The notes beneath the pieces were generated by a model. It did no database searches. It saw only the letters and a program-made list of their open reading frames with translations, and was not told where the DNA came from. Positions 33,432 to 45,604 of a stretch of 64,000 nucleotides of DNA are shown here, piece after piece; within the stretch, counting starts at the first letter, position 1; the number at the start of each line of letters is the position of its first letter. This DNA is from Ulva prolifera (lineage: Eukaryota > Chlorophyta > Ulvophyceae > Ulvales > Ulvaceae). Made by a program: the position numbers and the translations under genes. The stretch is taken from positions 3,823,810 to 3,887,809 of the forward strand of contig CM041197.1 of NCBI GenBank assembly GCA_023078555.1. The letters run 5' to 3'.

Positions 33432-35690
33432 AGTCCCAGCTGTCAGAGAGGAGGCAAGGCTAGTTCATTGAGCAGCACAACTTGTGCATGCTTGTACACA
33501 CTATGGACCCACCTGGCATACAGACAGGCCCCTACAGAGGAACACCACGTTTCCAGGATGCACAGCCCCAAACTACTACCGAGCAAACGTTGCATCAAGG
33601 TACATTCGTGCACATCGATCGAATGCAGCGGCCTGATTCAATCTGACTGTGGCGCCTCCGTCACTGCACCTCAAGCCACCGCACGCTCGGGATCAGCACA
33701 CGGCACAGTGTTGCAGTTGCTTCGGGTGAGATTCGGTTTCAGTGTTTGTTTTCTCCCGTTCGCTCTTTTGTAAAGCACACGGCACAAGCATGACAGACAC
33801 CTGTGTTGCCCAATGTCTGTAGCTTCCTGCGGCAGTGAGACGAAACAAGTCGTTGACCTGTCATGGTTGCGAGGCTACATGGGTGCACGCGCACTGGCAG
33901 CTGCCTTTGCAGCTGTGCTCGGCGCCGGCCGTGTGCGCAGCGCGACAGCACGACGGAGAACAGCTGCGGCGCCACTGGCGAACGACGAGCTGGAGCTGGC
34001 CGTGGCCGCGTAGGTCTGTGCTTGCCGCGCCTTACAGCATCTGTAGGTTCCGTTACACATATGCGACGTACAAGTTGCTGCAGCATTACTGCGGAAGACT
34101 GAGCGTATAAAAACAGATCGGATGCTCATTTGATTGCGGTGGGTGGTTTACATTGGATGTCGATGTCGCACGCACGCACGCCCACCATTTTTGAATTGCA
34201 CGACGCGGCGAGCGAGTATTTAGCCCCTTCAGAGACCCACGTGGGGAGCCGTGACAGGCTTCGCCATGTGTCTGGTGTGCAGCCATGCAGAGTTGTGAAA
34301 ATTGTGAATGCATTCCTCCGGCGTGCACGCCGATGGCGAGTACTTTTTGCACGAGCTCGAGCATGCGCGACAAGGTGCTGGACACGGCATGGCACACCTC
34401 ATCGTACTGCCTAGTATGCACAGGCGATCAGATAACAGGACGTGCGTGTACGTGTGGCAGGTATAGCACGTCTGTAGTGTACCGCTGTTCCGGGACATTT
34501 CGCCTGCCCAGGACAATTGCGCTGCACGTTGATATCTGAGATAGCACATTCGCGCGGTGGACTATTGATTGAATCATTCTGTGACACGTCAATAGCCTTG
34601 CTGTGCATTGACAAATGCGGTGCGTTTTGCAGGTTTGCCTGTATTATAACGCATTTGGTGGAGTCGTCCTTGCGACGGCGCTGAAGCTGTACCCGTGCTC
34701 GATGCAGTGGAGTATGCCGATCTGCATCTAAGCCTTTTCTCGACAGCAAGAACTACGCAGGTGTGGCGATCGCATCATTGGTCACCTACTCATGCAGCCT
34801 TCGTAATGTTGTTGTGCTTGCTTTTGTGTTTTTGTGTAATGCTTGTCTGGTCATGTTCACTATTCTGTAGTTGACTATGAAAATGTGGCGGTGCCTGTGT
34901 GTGTGAGTATGTGTTGCTGCCGGGTTGGGAACAAACATCGTGGGTAGGTTTGTCAGAAACAGATTGCTCTCCTTTTGACACTATGCCTGCCATAATCACT
35001 CTCACACACACCCCCATGATGTGTACACCATCACATACCGGTGTAGCACGAGAATATGTGTGTGCCTCTCAAGACCGTGTCCTTTGCAGCCACAGGATCT
35101 TGAGTCTTGTGAGGTTCACATCAGCATAGCCTTTTCTGTGTGCTACGTTCACACATTTATTTTGCCTTGGTGCCACTGTGAGGGCGCACTGCTGCTTGGG
35201 CCGGGTGGCATGAGGTCATTGGACAGGACCGGCAGTCCCGTCAAAACTGCCTTTCCTGCATTATGTGCCATCGACGGGGCTGTCTCGTCATTGACACGCA
35301 CTGATCCATATTGCCTAAAGCTATTTGTGTTGGTGACCGCCCGAAACCTGTGAGAGCACTGGTGCAAAGCATACATCCCTCCTAGTGCAGGGTCACACAT
35401 GCGATCCACCTCGACTCAATCTTCAGACGATTGTTCCATGCTAAGGCCACATCAAGCCATATATTATGGTTTTCCGAGTGATGTAACACCACACAGTACC
35501 GCAGTCATCACACTATGTATAGCACGGTAGGTACATCATACATCGCGGCCCTCCTTGTTCAACAAGCGGTAATTTCACATGTACCACCTCCACAATGGCC
35601 GACCAGGCCCTGCGGATGGGCAGATCAGCTCCTCATAATGTGCCACGGGCCGAAAGGTGACATGCTCGTGACAGCTGCTCACCATCGTGT
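33432..35690. other. Intergenic or unassigned stretch
   Basis: Contains the 44-nt motif at 33730 and a short plus-strand open frame at 33813-34013 (66 codons, Ala-rich, no domain). From 34.1 to 35.7 kb there are only small open frames in both strands, AT-richer sequence and no recognised gene. Confidence 0.4.
33730..33773 (+). repeat. Dispersed 44-nt motif, copy 2
   Basis: Two differences from copy 1 at 23671-23714. It lies 300 bases upstream of the unit 1 transposase start, so it may lie near that element's end. Confidence 0.75.
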
Positions 35691-35699
35691 CTTCCCACT

Positions 35700-36470
35700 G
35701 GGGATGCCACGAGGGTGAGAGCTGCACCCCATGCCGTGGCGTAGCCTCAATGCTGTGCCAAGATGGCCAGAGCTGCTCACCACCGTGGCTGTTTGAGGTA
35801 ACACACACCATTGCACAAGTCACCCTCACCATAGTGGAGGTTCCAACAGCCCATCATGATTCCATTTCCTTGTTGTGTGCATAGTGGCCACTCGGGCTGC
35901 CACAATGGTGAGAGCTGCACCCCATGCCGTGGCCTGGCATCAATGCGGTGCCATGATGGCCGGAGCCACTCACCACTATGGCTGTTTGAGGTAATGCACA
36001 CCACTGCAGTAGTCACCTTCACCATAGTGGAGGTTCCAACTACCCATCATGATTCCATTTCCTCGTTGTGTGCACAGTGGCCGCTGGTGTTGCCACGACG
36101 GTGAGAGCTGCACCCCATGCCCTGCCTTGGGCTTAATGCAGTCCCACAACGGTCAGAGATGTGCACCACCGTGGATGTTTGAGGTAACGTGCACCATAGC
36201 ACGTGACATCGTCACCACAGTAACGTTTCCAAATACCCGTAATGGTTACAATTACATGGTGTACGCACAGTGGCCACTAGTGCTGCCATGATGGTGAGAG
36301 CTGCACCCCATGGCGTGGCCCGGCCTCAATTCAGTGCCACAATGGTCAGAGCCACTATCCACTGTGGATGTTTGAGGCAATGCACACCATTGCACAAGTC
36401 ACCCTCACCATAGTGGAGGTTCCAACAGCCCATCATGGTTCCAATCACATGTCGCATGCACAATGGCCCA
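35700..36470 (+). repeat. 193-bp tandem repeat, four copies
   Basis: The block GTGAGAGCTGCACCCCATG recurs at 35715, 35908, 36101 and 36294, exactly 193 bases apart, and TCCAACAGCCCATCATG-type blocks keep the same spacing. Copies are about 80-90 % alike by eye; the third is the most diverged. No coding role is supported. Confidence 0.92.
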
Positions 36471-36997
36471 GACACAGCGCCACCTTGGTGACAATGTAGT
36501 CCGCCATGGCTGCATTTGGGCCATGTTGGCATGAGAGAGCCGCCACGCCAACGTGGTCCAGTAGTATTCCAAGGCACGATGTGAAGCAGTCCAGCATGGG
36601 TTCCAAACCGATCCGGGGTGACCCTGTGGGGCGCTGGCCTCCTGCGTGGATTTGCGTAAACCTGCGTGGAACCTGTGCATCCATGATGGATGTGCCCGTC
36701 CCCCAACCCCCCCCCTTTCCCTAGTGTGCATGTGGAAGTTCTCTCGGAGCGCGTCGAGTGTTTGGAATGTCCTGTGGGAAGTTGTGCACACGAGAGGTCA
36801 TGTTAGAGCGATCACAGGCGTCATGTGGTGCTTACGTTATGATGGGCCCATGTGTTCGTGGTTACTCATCGATACCTGCTCGAGTCAAGGCCCCTTGCAA
36901 GTGCCTCTACAGGGTACGAGAGGATCAGAACGGGCGATGATGCGGGCAAGGGACCTGCCGTGACATGCAGACATGAGCTTTTTGTGCAAGGGGTCTT

Positions 36998-37414
36998 TCA
37001 CCCTTGGCATCTAGAGATGTAACCAAATCTATGCTGACAAGGCTGCACGACATTTGCAGGAGTGCGAACACATTGGATACGTAGGTGTTTCATATCTCGC
37101 ATCATCGCGCTCCAGTTTGCGAGAATCCAAAGGTGCACAAGATGGCATCGCGGGAGGACAGACGCACCACATCCATCGGCTGGATGACCCAGCCCATCTG
37201 CGCACACGTCACCACGCTTGATGAATCTGTCAGCGTGGTCGGTGATGAAAGAAGTTTTTGCCGGGAAGACGGCTCCGCAACAGCATGTAAAACGTTTTGC
37301 TGGGTTGCCAGTCCTCGGGTTGGTACGACCAGTTTTTACAGAGTGCACGGGATAATGCCTAGCATACACTATAGTGACACCGTCAGAGTCTTCTCTGTAG
37401 TTGTACTTCCGCAT
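36998..37414 (-). CDS. Zinc-finger-like ORF, N-terminal transposase fragment?
   Basis: From an ATG at 37412-37414, 138 codons. It contains RFTCCCGAVFPAKTSFITDH, a Cys/His arrangement like BED or FLYWCH-type fingers that start hAT and related transposases, followed by GDVCADGLGHPADGCG. It is divergent from the gene starting near 37791, the same layout as the transposase/accessory pairs at 54.5 and 63.5 kb. No catalytic part follows on its left (35.7-37.0 kb is tandem repeat), so it is probably a remnant or a single-domain protein. Confidence 0.4.
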   Translation of the reverse strand: MRKYNYREDSDGVTIVYARHYPVHSVKTGRTNPRTGNPAKRFTCCCGAVFPAKTSFITDHADRFIKRGDVCADGLGHPADGCGASVLPRCHLVHLWILANWSAMMRDMKHLRIQCVRTPANVVQPCQHRFGYISRCQG

Positions 37415-37790
37415 CGTACGAGTGCTGCTCTTGATACGGCTACCGATCGCGACATGGCTGTGCTAAATGGACAGCTGTAGCGAGCGATGACGCTGTGCGA
37501 GATCACGAGAGCAGGTCGACATGTTCTTTTTCAGGATACAGCTTCGATGCACTCTTTTGACGCAGCATACATGTGCTCGTGTGGATGGCTACTACTACTT
37601 TCAGACCGGCACCGGCGGTCGTGAACGATGTGCCTGTAGCCACTACCACCGACCTGTCGCGACTTGGCAATCGATCAAGTGATGCTCTACACGCACGCTG
37701 CAGCTACCAACAGCATGCAATTTGAATATGCACTCAGGCAAGAACAAAAATGTAGAAACAATTTTCTTTCAGCACATCGGGACTGGGACC

Positions 37791-39330
37791 ATGGCTGCTC
37801 GTGATTCCAGAACGTGCTGCGCCACGGTGGTGTGCCTCCTCGTCGGACCCGTCGTTGCGAGAGGCGTCACGTCACGATCCAAAGGTAAGATTGAAAAGAC
37901 TTTGAAATATCGTCTGGGTCCATCGACGTCAATCGAACAGAAGCTGCTTGCGATCGAAGAGGATTTGGGGACCGGCAACTGTGAAGACGCCAGCGCATGG
38001 GCAATCACAGACAAGAAGGATTTCAAGATACCCGACGAATCAGATCGCCTCAGATTCCGTGTGGCAGAAGTGCTTGCGTTCGCTTTGGATTTCTGCAAGC
38101 ATCAGGTGCTGCGCCTCATCAAATGTCTGCTGAACTGTCGTGTCGGGTGCCTTGCCCAGTGCAGCTCTGCTCCCCTTTTTGAGGTTTCCAGCCTCTGGTA
38201 TTGAACAGGTGGAACCGGACCCCTTCGTTTTCAAGGCAACGCGAGAAGACAGTCTTACACACGATCACCTGCTGCTCACAGTCGTCTTCCCAAAATTTCC
38301 AAATGATGAACCTACACTGGCGGTTACACAGCCAGCTGGGAAGATAAGGAGTGGTCAAATTGTATTTGCCGAGAATTGGATGAGAGTGCCAAGTGCGTCA
38401 GTATCCAGTGTGGTTCCACAATTTGTTGCATTGATTTGGACCGCACACTACACCAATACCGGTGACTTGCAGGTGGTAAATGTAGCCTCACTAACAAGCT
38501 GATACAATACTTACGTGCAACGGTGAAGGAGGACCAAGCTGGGATCAAAGTTATTGCTGAAGATCAGACGATGATGCTGATGCCCACCTACTCGAATACA
38601 ACCATTCACGACATTAACCCGGACTTTAAGTACGATGCGGACACGTGCGCTGGCACCGTGAAACACCCTGCTGCGATGGTGACATGGCTAGACGACATTT
38701 ATGATGGCGTACACAAGCTATTGATGACGAATTTTCAAATAGATCTTGCCGCTGCCAGGGTAAGACTGCACTTGTGTTAACATGCTATGACATATGCTAC
38801 GACTCACACCCGCTAGGGGTTTTCTCGCTGGCAGAGTAGAGACAATAATGTGTTACCGGATCGGTGTGCCATTTGCAGACCAAAGCGCTGCGCTATGGGA
38901 TTGAGTGGCGATCAGACCTCAAAAACAGAAAAGTCGTGAATAAGGCACTGGTTGTCACTCAGCGAGCATGGTTGGACAAAAACTGCTGCCGTGTCATCAG
39001 GTTCCTGGACACAAACAACTTCCTGACGAAGAAACAGAGAGAGGCTTTGACTGACGGCCTTAGCAAGGAACTAGCTGAAAAAGTAATGAACTGCATTCAG
39101 AGAGGATGCCTGGTACGTCACATGTTGCAGCGTAACCTGACAGACCAATCTGCAAGCCGCGCCACCCACTAGGAGAATGGCGACACGGTGAAACGGATCC
39201 GGGTGTCGTCCGCCAGATTCCGAAAGTCCGTTCACTCTCTGATACCTCTCCGACGTCATCGGAAGCGAGCAGTCGGATGGACCTTGGACTTTGGCACCGA
39301 ATCATCCGCCGACCCAGGTATAATCTGCCG
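37791..39330 (+). CDS. Unidentified multi-exon gene
   Basis: Exon-like pieces in order: 37791-38104 from an ATG (contains KIEKTLKYRLGPSTSIEQKL, then a run with WAITDKKDFKIPDESDRLRF; donor CAG|GTGCTG), about 38185-38470 (HDHLLLTVVFPKFPNDEPTL), about 38505-38755 (MVTWLDDIYDGVHKLLMTNF; ends at a CCAGG|GTAAG donor), about 38878-39110 (TKKQREALTDGLSKELAEKV) and about 39172-39315. Charged, protein-like composition and consistent splice-like edges make it a real gene or recent relic. I do not recognise the family. Its divergent partner at 36998-37414 suggests a transposon-borne gene. Confidence 0.5.
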
Positions 39331-39419
39331 GACTGTGGACGTACCTTACCGCTGCAAGTGGCCTTCGCGTGTCTGCGCCGGCTGCCATGATACGAGGTCA
39401 CTTCGGGCCCAGCCCGCGC

Positions 39420-40290
39420 CAGTGTTGGCACTTTTGTATTTCGTATGGCATACGCTGGGCAGCGAATACGGTATGCAAATACGTTTGCGGTGGGGGAATA
39501 CGTGTGTCAAAGTGCACTTGAGGCAGGAACATAGCAACGGGGGTGCGGGGGCGCAGCCCCCGCCGACCAGAGCATCTGTGCATGCACCAAGACAACAGCA
39601 GCTCATTCTGTTGCAACATCCTCGTCGCTGGCATCACTGCTTCCACCCTCGTCCTCCGAAGCAAATGCATCGAAGTACATCTGCTCATAGAGCTCACTAC
39701 GGTTGGCGTGCTCTGTCGCATACAGCGTACGCAGGTTCTGGAACACATAAACAAGCTTCTCAGTCTTGTCTACGCTCAGGCGGTTGCGCTTCTTGCTCAC
39801 AACATGCTCATACGCAGACCAGTTGCGCTCACAAGGCGACGCCGTTGGCCCCAGCGCAGTGATGCGCTCTGCAATTTCTGCAATGCCTTAATATCTACGT
39901 GAGATTTCCAGTCATCATCACGCCCTCGCTTTTGCGCTGCAGGGCCCGCGGCCGCGGGCCTGTTCCCCAAGAACCGCTGCATCGTGCCACAGTGAACAGC
40001 ACGCTGCACGTAAGCCGCAATGTCTCATGACCTCTGACAATACTACAGACACGACTAAACGTTACACGAGGCTCTGTGTGGCGGCATGCGCAGCGCAGCG
40101 GCCGCGGCAGGTGACTATTGAGCCTACGCGCTTGTCGACAAGCGTCTACAAGCGCAGTCTGTGTACAGCGCTAGCACTTAGGCGCCCACACGCTGGCCAA
40201 GTCCAACGTATGCCGTATTCCATACGATGTGGCCATAATACGCGTATTTCATACGTTTTTTTCGAGAATACGCGTATTTTGCCAACACGG
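39420..40290. mobile_element. Internally deleted hAT element
   Basis: The left end begins CAGTGTTGGCA and the right end reads TGCCAACACGG, an 11-bp inverted repeat with one mismatch and of typical hAT form. Subterminal CGTATGGCATACG, GAATACGGTATGC and ATACGCGTAT palindromic pieces lie inside both ends. The flanks read GCCCGCGC on the left and GCCCCGCG(C) on the right, consistent with an eroded 8-bp target duplication. It is only 871 bp long and carries only the two ends of a transposase gene, so it cannot move on its own. Confidence 0.6.
39600..39982 (-). pseudogene. hAT transposase remnant, C-terminal dimerisation domain
   Basis: About 39600-39890 on the minus strand encodes CERNWSAYEHVVSKKRNRLS, then VDKTEKLVYVFQNLRTLY. 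This is the signature of the hAT C-terminal dimerisation domain (CERNWS-x-x-x-x-x-HxKKRNRL ... KLVYVxxNLR). It is preceded by a short N-terminal piece from the ATG at 39980-39982 (MQRFLGNRPAAAGPAAQKRG) in another frame, with a likely acceptor near 39890. The catalytic DDE middle, some 400 residues, is absent. A remnant that dimerises but cannot cut could act as an inhibitor, but that is only inference. Confidence 0.75.
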
Positions 40291-40610
40291 GCCCCGCGCT
40301 GACAGTGGATCGAATGATACTATTGGTTACTTTATTACTACACGCGTATCTGGAAACGACTGGATTGGACACGGTGCAGGTATATGTGGACCCATACTCA
40401 TGGCAACTGACATCGACTTTGGGCAGGAGACGAAGCGGCAGGAAGCTGGAGGCAGGCTCACAATAGCGGTGACTTTCTGCATCGCCCAAGATAGCGTTGG
40501 TCCGTATTTCAGGCTCGGCAGCAGTCCATGTAGTGTCGGTCGTCGCCCTGTGAATGGTGGCCGGAAAAGCGTGCACATAGGTTCCTGGATGCGAATGCAT
40601 GCGGTGGTCC

Positions 40611-40961
40611 AGAGTGGCCATTCGGCGAATGGCCACTCTGGCGGAGTTACGTCATCATGCTCCAGGTAAGGCGTGCGCTCGTCCTCCTGGACGCGAATGC
40701 ATGTGATGGTCCAGAGTGGCCATTCGCCGAATGGCCACTCTGACGGGGTGACGTCATCGTGCTCAAGCAAATGTGTGAGCTCATCCCGATTAGTACCTGG
40801 CTGCGAGTGCATACGCTGATCCAGAGCGGCCATTCGCCGAATGGCCGCTCTGGCGGGATGACGTCATCGTGCTCCAGGTAACGAGTGAGCTCATCCCGAT
40901 TAGTACCTGGATGCGAGTGCATGCGCTGGTCCAGAGTGGCCATTCGCCGAATGGCCGCTCC
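40611..40961. repeat. Palindrome-centred tandem repeat, four copies (about 110 bp)
   Basis: Four palindromes of the form AGAGTGGCCATTCG-CGAATGGCCACTCT are centred near 40625, 40727, 40837 and 40947. They are joined by spacers with GACGTCAT and a GAGCTCATCCCGATTAGTAC block. The core GGCCATTCGCCGAATGGCC is the same as in the array at 55870-56222, on the other side of the unit 2 gene block. Confidence 0.9.
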
Positions 40962-41214
40962 AGCGCGGTTGATCTCACCCTGCCCTACCCGAGTGATCAG
41001 GCGCCTTTGCATTCGGGGCCCCCAACTTGGGTCGTGCTTCATGAAAGGGACAAACGGTGGATATTGTGTATGATACGGCTAACGTCCAGCGTTTGCATTT
41101 CACCTGGCGTTTCAGTGCACCGCGTCCCTGCTGGCGTCGTATTCCTTCGCCTAGCTGCGCTGCTCGTGACCAGTTACCGCATCCGGCAGTGACTAGAATA
41201 TTTGTTTGCATACA

Positions 41215-44200
41215 ATGGATCCGCGCCATGCTGCAGCAGTTGCAGGGCTGTCAAGTACCCAGAATAGGCCTACTTCCGCGCGCAGCGGAGACTTACTCGT
41301 CGGTCGCATGCGTACTCAGAGAATCCCTGTAGTGGGTACTTTAATTTCAAGGGACGGGCGTTTTACTGATCGTGCCCGCGTCGGCCGCAACGACGGTCCA
41401 CTGTCCGGTCCTGGGGTGTGGGTGTGGTGGTCCCTGGGGGTGGTTCTGCGAGACGACGTGGTGGAGAGTCGGACGAGGGAGCTGGGTACGGCCAAGGAAG
41501 TGATTGTCACTACCTGTCTCGTGCTCTCCTCCTGGCTGCACGAGCAGGCAATGCTCGTGTCCTCGTGGGAGGGCAAAGGGAAGACCCCACATGGCTGCCT
41601 GGTGCCCCGGCGGTGGAAGCCCCTGTCGGGAAAGACAGAGGTGTGTGTGCCCGGTGTGCTGGTGGATCAGCTGAGCGCGATCTGCATTTACTGCCAGTCC
41701 ACTGACACGGGGCCCGGCTAACCTGTGGAGTGGGGCCAGGACTCAGTGCCGCCATTTGTGCAGGTTGAGATCACCGGCCACGTAAGTGAGTCTGGCCTCC
41801 CTAAGACCAGAATCACAGCGGAGAGAGATCCGGAGCTTCGCCAGCGGTTCGATCTTCCTCAGATCAACGTGGGGGGAAAGCGCAAAGGCCCGGACCCCCC
41901 GCGTCCAGACGGTGTGCTCTCTGCACGCATGTTGTTATGTAACGCAGTCACGTATGCTGTCCCCACATCGTGCGCGGCATGGCCTCCGCATTTGTGCACA
42001 AGTGACATGGGTGTTCTCGGTGCGGTGTATCATTGCTCCACCCCGCGACACGTCGTGTGGGCCTGGGCTTCCTTCATGTCTGGGCTGTCCCCTCATCGCA
42101 CCAAGTTGTGGACAGCCGGAAAGGCGTCTCCCGCGGTGGAGGGTCACGGGTCCTCCAGGCACAGGGAGAGACCCACATCCAACCTCCCAGAGGACCTGAA
42201 CCCGCTGGTGGCGTGGGTGCTGTATGAACACGCACACTACCTCCAGCTCGAGAGCATGGATGAAGATGAGCTCGAGCCGTGTCAGTCGATAGCACGGCAC
42301 ATTGGGGCCCGGTGCCACAGGATGTTGGCGAACACAAACGGGGTCCCTGCACAGCCGGTTTTCCAGCTGACCTCGGGCGTGCCGGTGTTAGCTGACATGC
42401 ACACCTCGCACTCGGACCTCATCAAAGCTTTCGTGCGCTCCTGTGACTTTCCATGACTCCGGCATGGACAGGGGGACTGCCTGTTGGTCTGTGTGCTGTC
42501 CTGTTCTACCAGGCATTTGTGCCTTATCGCATGCATGATCGTGGCCATGGTGCCCCGGGCCCTGTTTCTGTTGATCCCTCAAGTCTGGCCTGTCACCGGC
42601 CTGGGCTCGAGCTGTGTAGTCAGGTCTCTTTGCGTGCAGGATGTCAAGATCCTCGGTGAGTTTGTCGCCGCGCTCGACAACTTAGGACCCTGGGTATTGG
42701 CTTATGCGGCGGAGCACCCTCTGTTTGATTGTGCAGAGGTGCGAGGTGCCACTGACCTGTACATGCCATCGAGAGCTGCGTGTCTGTGCAGAGCTGTATA
42801 TGCTTTCTGTTGCCCGTCCCCCATTGTTGAGTATACCTGGATCTCGCCGTGCAGGGTGACCGAGTAGCCCGAGCTCTCCGTCCGGCGTGGAGTTCTGTGC
42901 AGGCATTCAACTCCCACATCATGTGGGCATGTGAAGGGCTGCAGCTGACCTCTACGGAACTGGCGTCCTTCGCCACGAATGGGATCCACCCGTTCATGCA
43001 TGCTTATCGGCGCCTCGTCGCCGTGGCTGTGACAGGGGACCCGGGGGCGCCTGTCCTGGAGAGGCGGCGTGTGCAGGTCATTCCAGCCTTGGAGCCCAGC
43101 CTCCTGGATCCCGCCTTTGCCGCCATCCTGGTGTGCACGGTGAATACCAGCAGTGCGCTACCAACCTTTTCTTCTCCATTGTTCAGGATTCAGTTGTTAC
43201 CTGCTGTAGCCCCCGATGTGGGGCAAATCTCAGCTTTGCAGACAGTGCTCTCGTCTGAACCACGCGGTGCATCCAGGTTTGGTGAAATCGGGGTATGGTC
43301 AGCCCGTCAAGAGGCTGGCCGACGACCTGATCCCCTTGTGCCCGCCCCACACGCTGTGGCACTGGGCGCTCAGGAGCTGGCGGTACCTTAGCGTGGGGCA
43401 GAAAGACACCGCGGGGAGCAGTTCCGGGAAATCAGCATCCCTGCCGGTTGTCCGCCTTAGGCCAGGATCATTCCCCGAGATCAAGGACTGGGATTATGCC
43501 GGCGCTGAAGAGCTTGCCAAGCTGTCCTTGGCCAAGGGGATGCAGAGCTCTCAGTGTTACATGTGCGAACCCCCGGTGATGGTCCCTAGTCCAGGAGTGT
43601 CTCTTGCAGAACATGCTCCCTGCATGTTCAGTCGTATGCGACTGAGTACTGGCCATCAGATCCTCCTGTTCTTTCACCAACGGGAGCATGTGCTGCTGTT
43701 AGTTGATCCAGAGTTGACATGCACGGGCCCTGGGACTACCAGCGTGTTCTGTTTGTTGTTGGCGACTCCGGTTAATGTTACAGGGCGGAGCTCAATAACA
43801 TTCCCGAAGGTATCCTCGCCACCCTGCCCGAGGACTTGCGGCAGCCGCCTGTCGTAGCACCCCAGCCTACCCCTGGGGCAGGGGGTGCCGGTGACACCCC
43901 TGCCTCTGGCCAGCGCAACCGTCGACGAACCGGGAAGCACGAGGTAGCTAAAGCACGTACCAAGTCGCTAATGCTGCGTAAGATGGGCCTGCCACCAGCC
44001 AAGAAGGGGGACACAGCCGCTGGCGGCACCGATACCGGCGGCAGCGACACTCAGGAATCCGGTGGGGACAGGGGCACCACCCGCCCTGCGTCCAAGGTGG
44101 CCACAGGGCCAGAGGTGCTCGGCCTGGGTTCCGCTGCGGGACCGGGGCAGGGGGGGGCAGTCTCCCAGCCGGGGGGGGGGGGGGGGGTGCGTGTGGCCGT

Positions 44201-44787
44201 CCCGCAGAGGCTGTGCCGGTCACGGCAGCGACAGGGGGGTTGAGCCTGACTGTGGGGCGGGGGGTGGTTTGGGGGGGAGCGCAGCGGCGGTGGCAGATTC
44301 GGCGGCGAAGGCGGGATTGAACCCCACTGTGAGGGTGGCAGCCACTGGGGGGGCTGCGGAGGCATTGCCAGTCACAGCGCTGAAGGCGGGACTGAGTCCC
44401 TTGGAGGGGAGGGCAGCGGGGGGGGGGGGACGCGGAGGCTACGGCAGGCTTGGCGGGGCAGGGCGGGGTTGAGCCCAACGGTGGCGGGGGAGGCGGGGGG
44501 GGGGGGGGGCGCGGAGGCTACGGCAGGCTTGGCGGGGCAGGGCGGGTTGAGCCCAACGGTGGCGGGGGAGGCGGGGGGGGGGGGGGGGGGGGGGGGGGCG
44601 CGGAGGCTACGGCAGGCTTGGCGGGGCAGGGCGGGTTAGAGCCCAACGGTGGCGGGGGAGGCGGGGGGGGGGGGGGGGGGGGGGGGGGGCGGGGAGGCAG
44701 GCTTGGTCGGGGCAGGCGGGTGAGCGGGCGCGGAGGCTAAGGCAGGCTTGGCGGGGCAGGGCGGGTTGAGCCCAACGGTGGCGGGGG

Positions 44788-44818
<31 letters not shown>

Positions 44819-45536
44819 CTGGGGGGGCCGGGCTGCGGAAGCTATGGCAGACATGGCGGCGCGTGGCGGGTTGAACCCACCAGTGGGGGGGGAAGTTGTG
44901 GGGGATTTTGCGGGGATCCCCTTGCAGGGTCAGGACGCTACAGGTCGTCCAGAAGTGGGCCCCTTTGGCCTGCCTGTCCCCGTGCCGGCGGGCGGACCGG
45001 AACCCGTCCCTACAGGGTTTATGCAACCGGACAGTGCGGAAGGACGTGGGGATCTGGTGTACGATCCGGTAGCAGACGCCATGTTTGCAGATGCTCTGGC
45101 GGAGGCAGTGCTGTATCCGGAAGACCACTCCTCAGATGATTTCGGATCCATCAGCTTGGATGACGATTCAGATCGTTCTGACCCAGCGGACCCCCGCTGC
45201 GCTGTGCACGAAGTGGCGACAGAGGACCTTGAGACTAGGCCGTCCCAAATAATCTACCTGCACGATAGTTCGGGGTCAGTTCGTCTAACCGTGGACGAGT
45301 CCTTCGAGGAGCAGAAGACTACCCTGCGCATGGCCGCCACTTTCGTATCTCCTCCGGGTGGTTCGGTCGGGCGTGCTGCTCAACTGCGGCTCATTGTCGT
45401 GGCAGTTGACCTGATGTTGGTAAGCACCGCCGGCATGGATTTGACTAAAGCGGAGCGCTTGGTCCGCATGAAGTCGATCATATCGGCGTACGGGCTCCAA
45501 CCAGATGAAGATCTGTATCCGAAGTTGTGTCACTGA
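41215..45536 (+). CDS. Gene X: long unidentified element-encoded gene
   Basis: Start at the ATG at 41215 (ACAATGGAT). Apparent exons: 41215-41640, 41764-about 42446 (acceptor TTTGTGCAG; preceded by a CTAAC branch-like site), 42641-42736, 42856-43127, about 43187-43570, and a last long stretch from about 43790 to the stop at 45534-45536. The first half is globular-looking (contains VVLRDDVVESRTRELGTAKE and LADDLIPLCPPHTLWHWALR). The last part is a basic region, then Gly-rich repeats from the G-tract minisatellite, then an acidic tail with SISLDDDSDRSDPADP. No known domain is recognised. A truncated relative at 2345-2700 shows that it belongs to a repeated element. It converges with the protease gene. 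Confidence 0.55.
44280..44818 (+). repeat. Minisatellite with expanding G tracts inside gene X
   Basis: Units of about 77-130 bases carry GGCTACGGCAGGCTTGGCGG, then GGTTGAGCCCAACGGTGGCG, and end in a pure G run. The GCCCAACGGTGG block lies at 44473, 44550, 44641 and 44770. Run lengths grow along the array: 15 (44495-44509), 26 (44573-44598), 27 (44663-44689) and 30 (44789-44818). Older diverged units precede at 44280-44430. Most of the length difference between units is in the G run. Confidence 0.9.
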
Positions 45537-45572
45537 TTCAGACGGTGCGCTCCTCCAAGCAAATTACCCCCG

Positions 45573-45604
<32 letters not shown>
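45573..45604 (+). repeat. Homopolymer C tract (32 C)
   Basis: An uninterrupted run of 32 C just after the stop of gene X, in the convergent gap before the protease gene. Confidence 0.9.
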
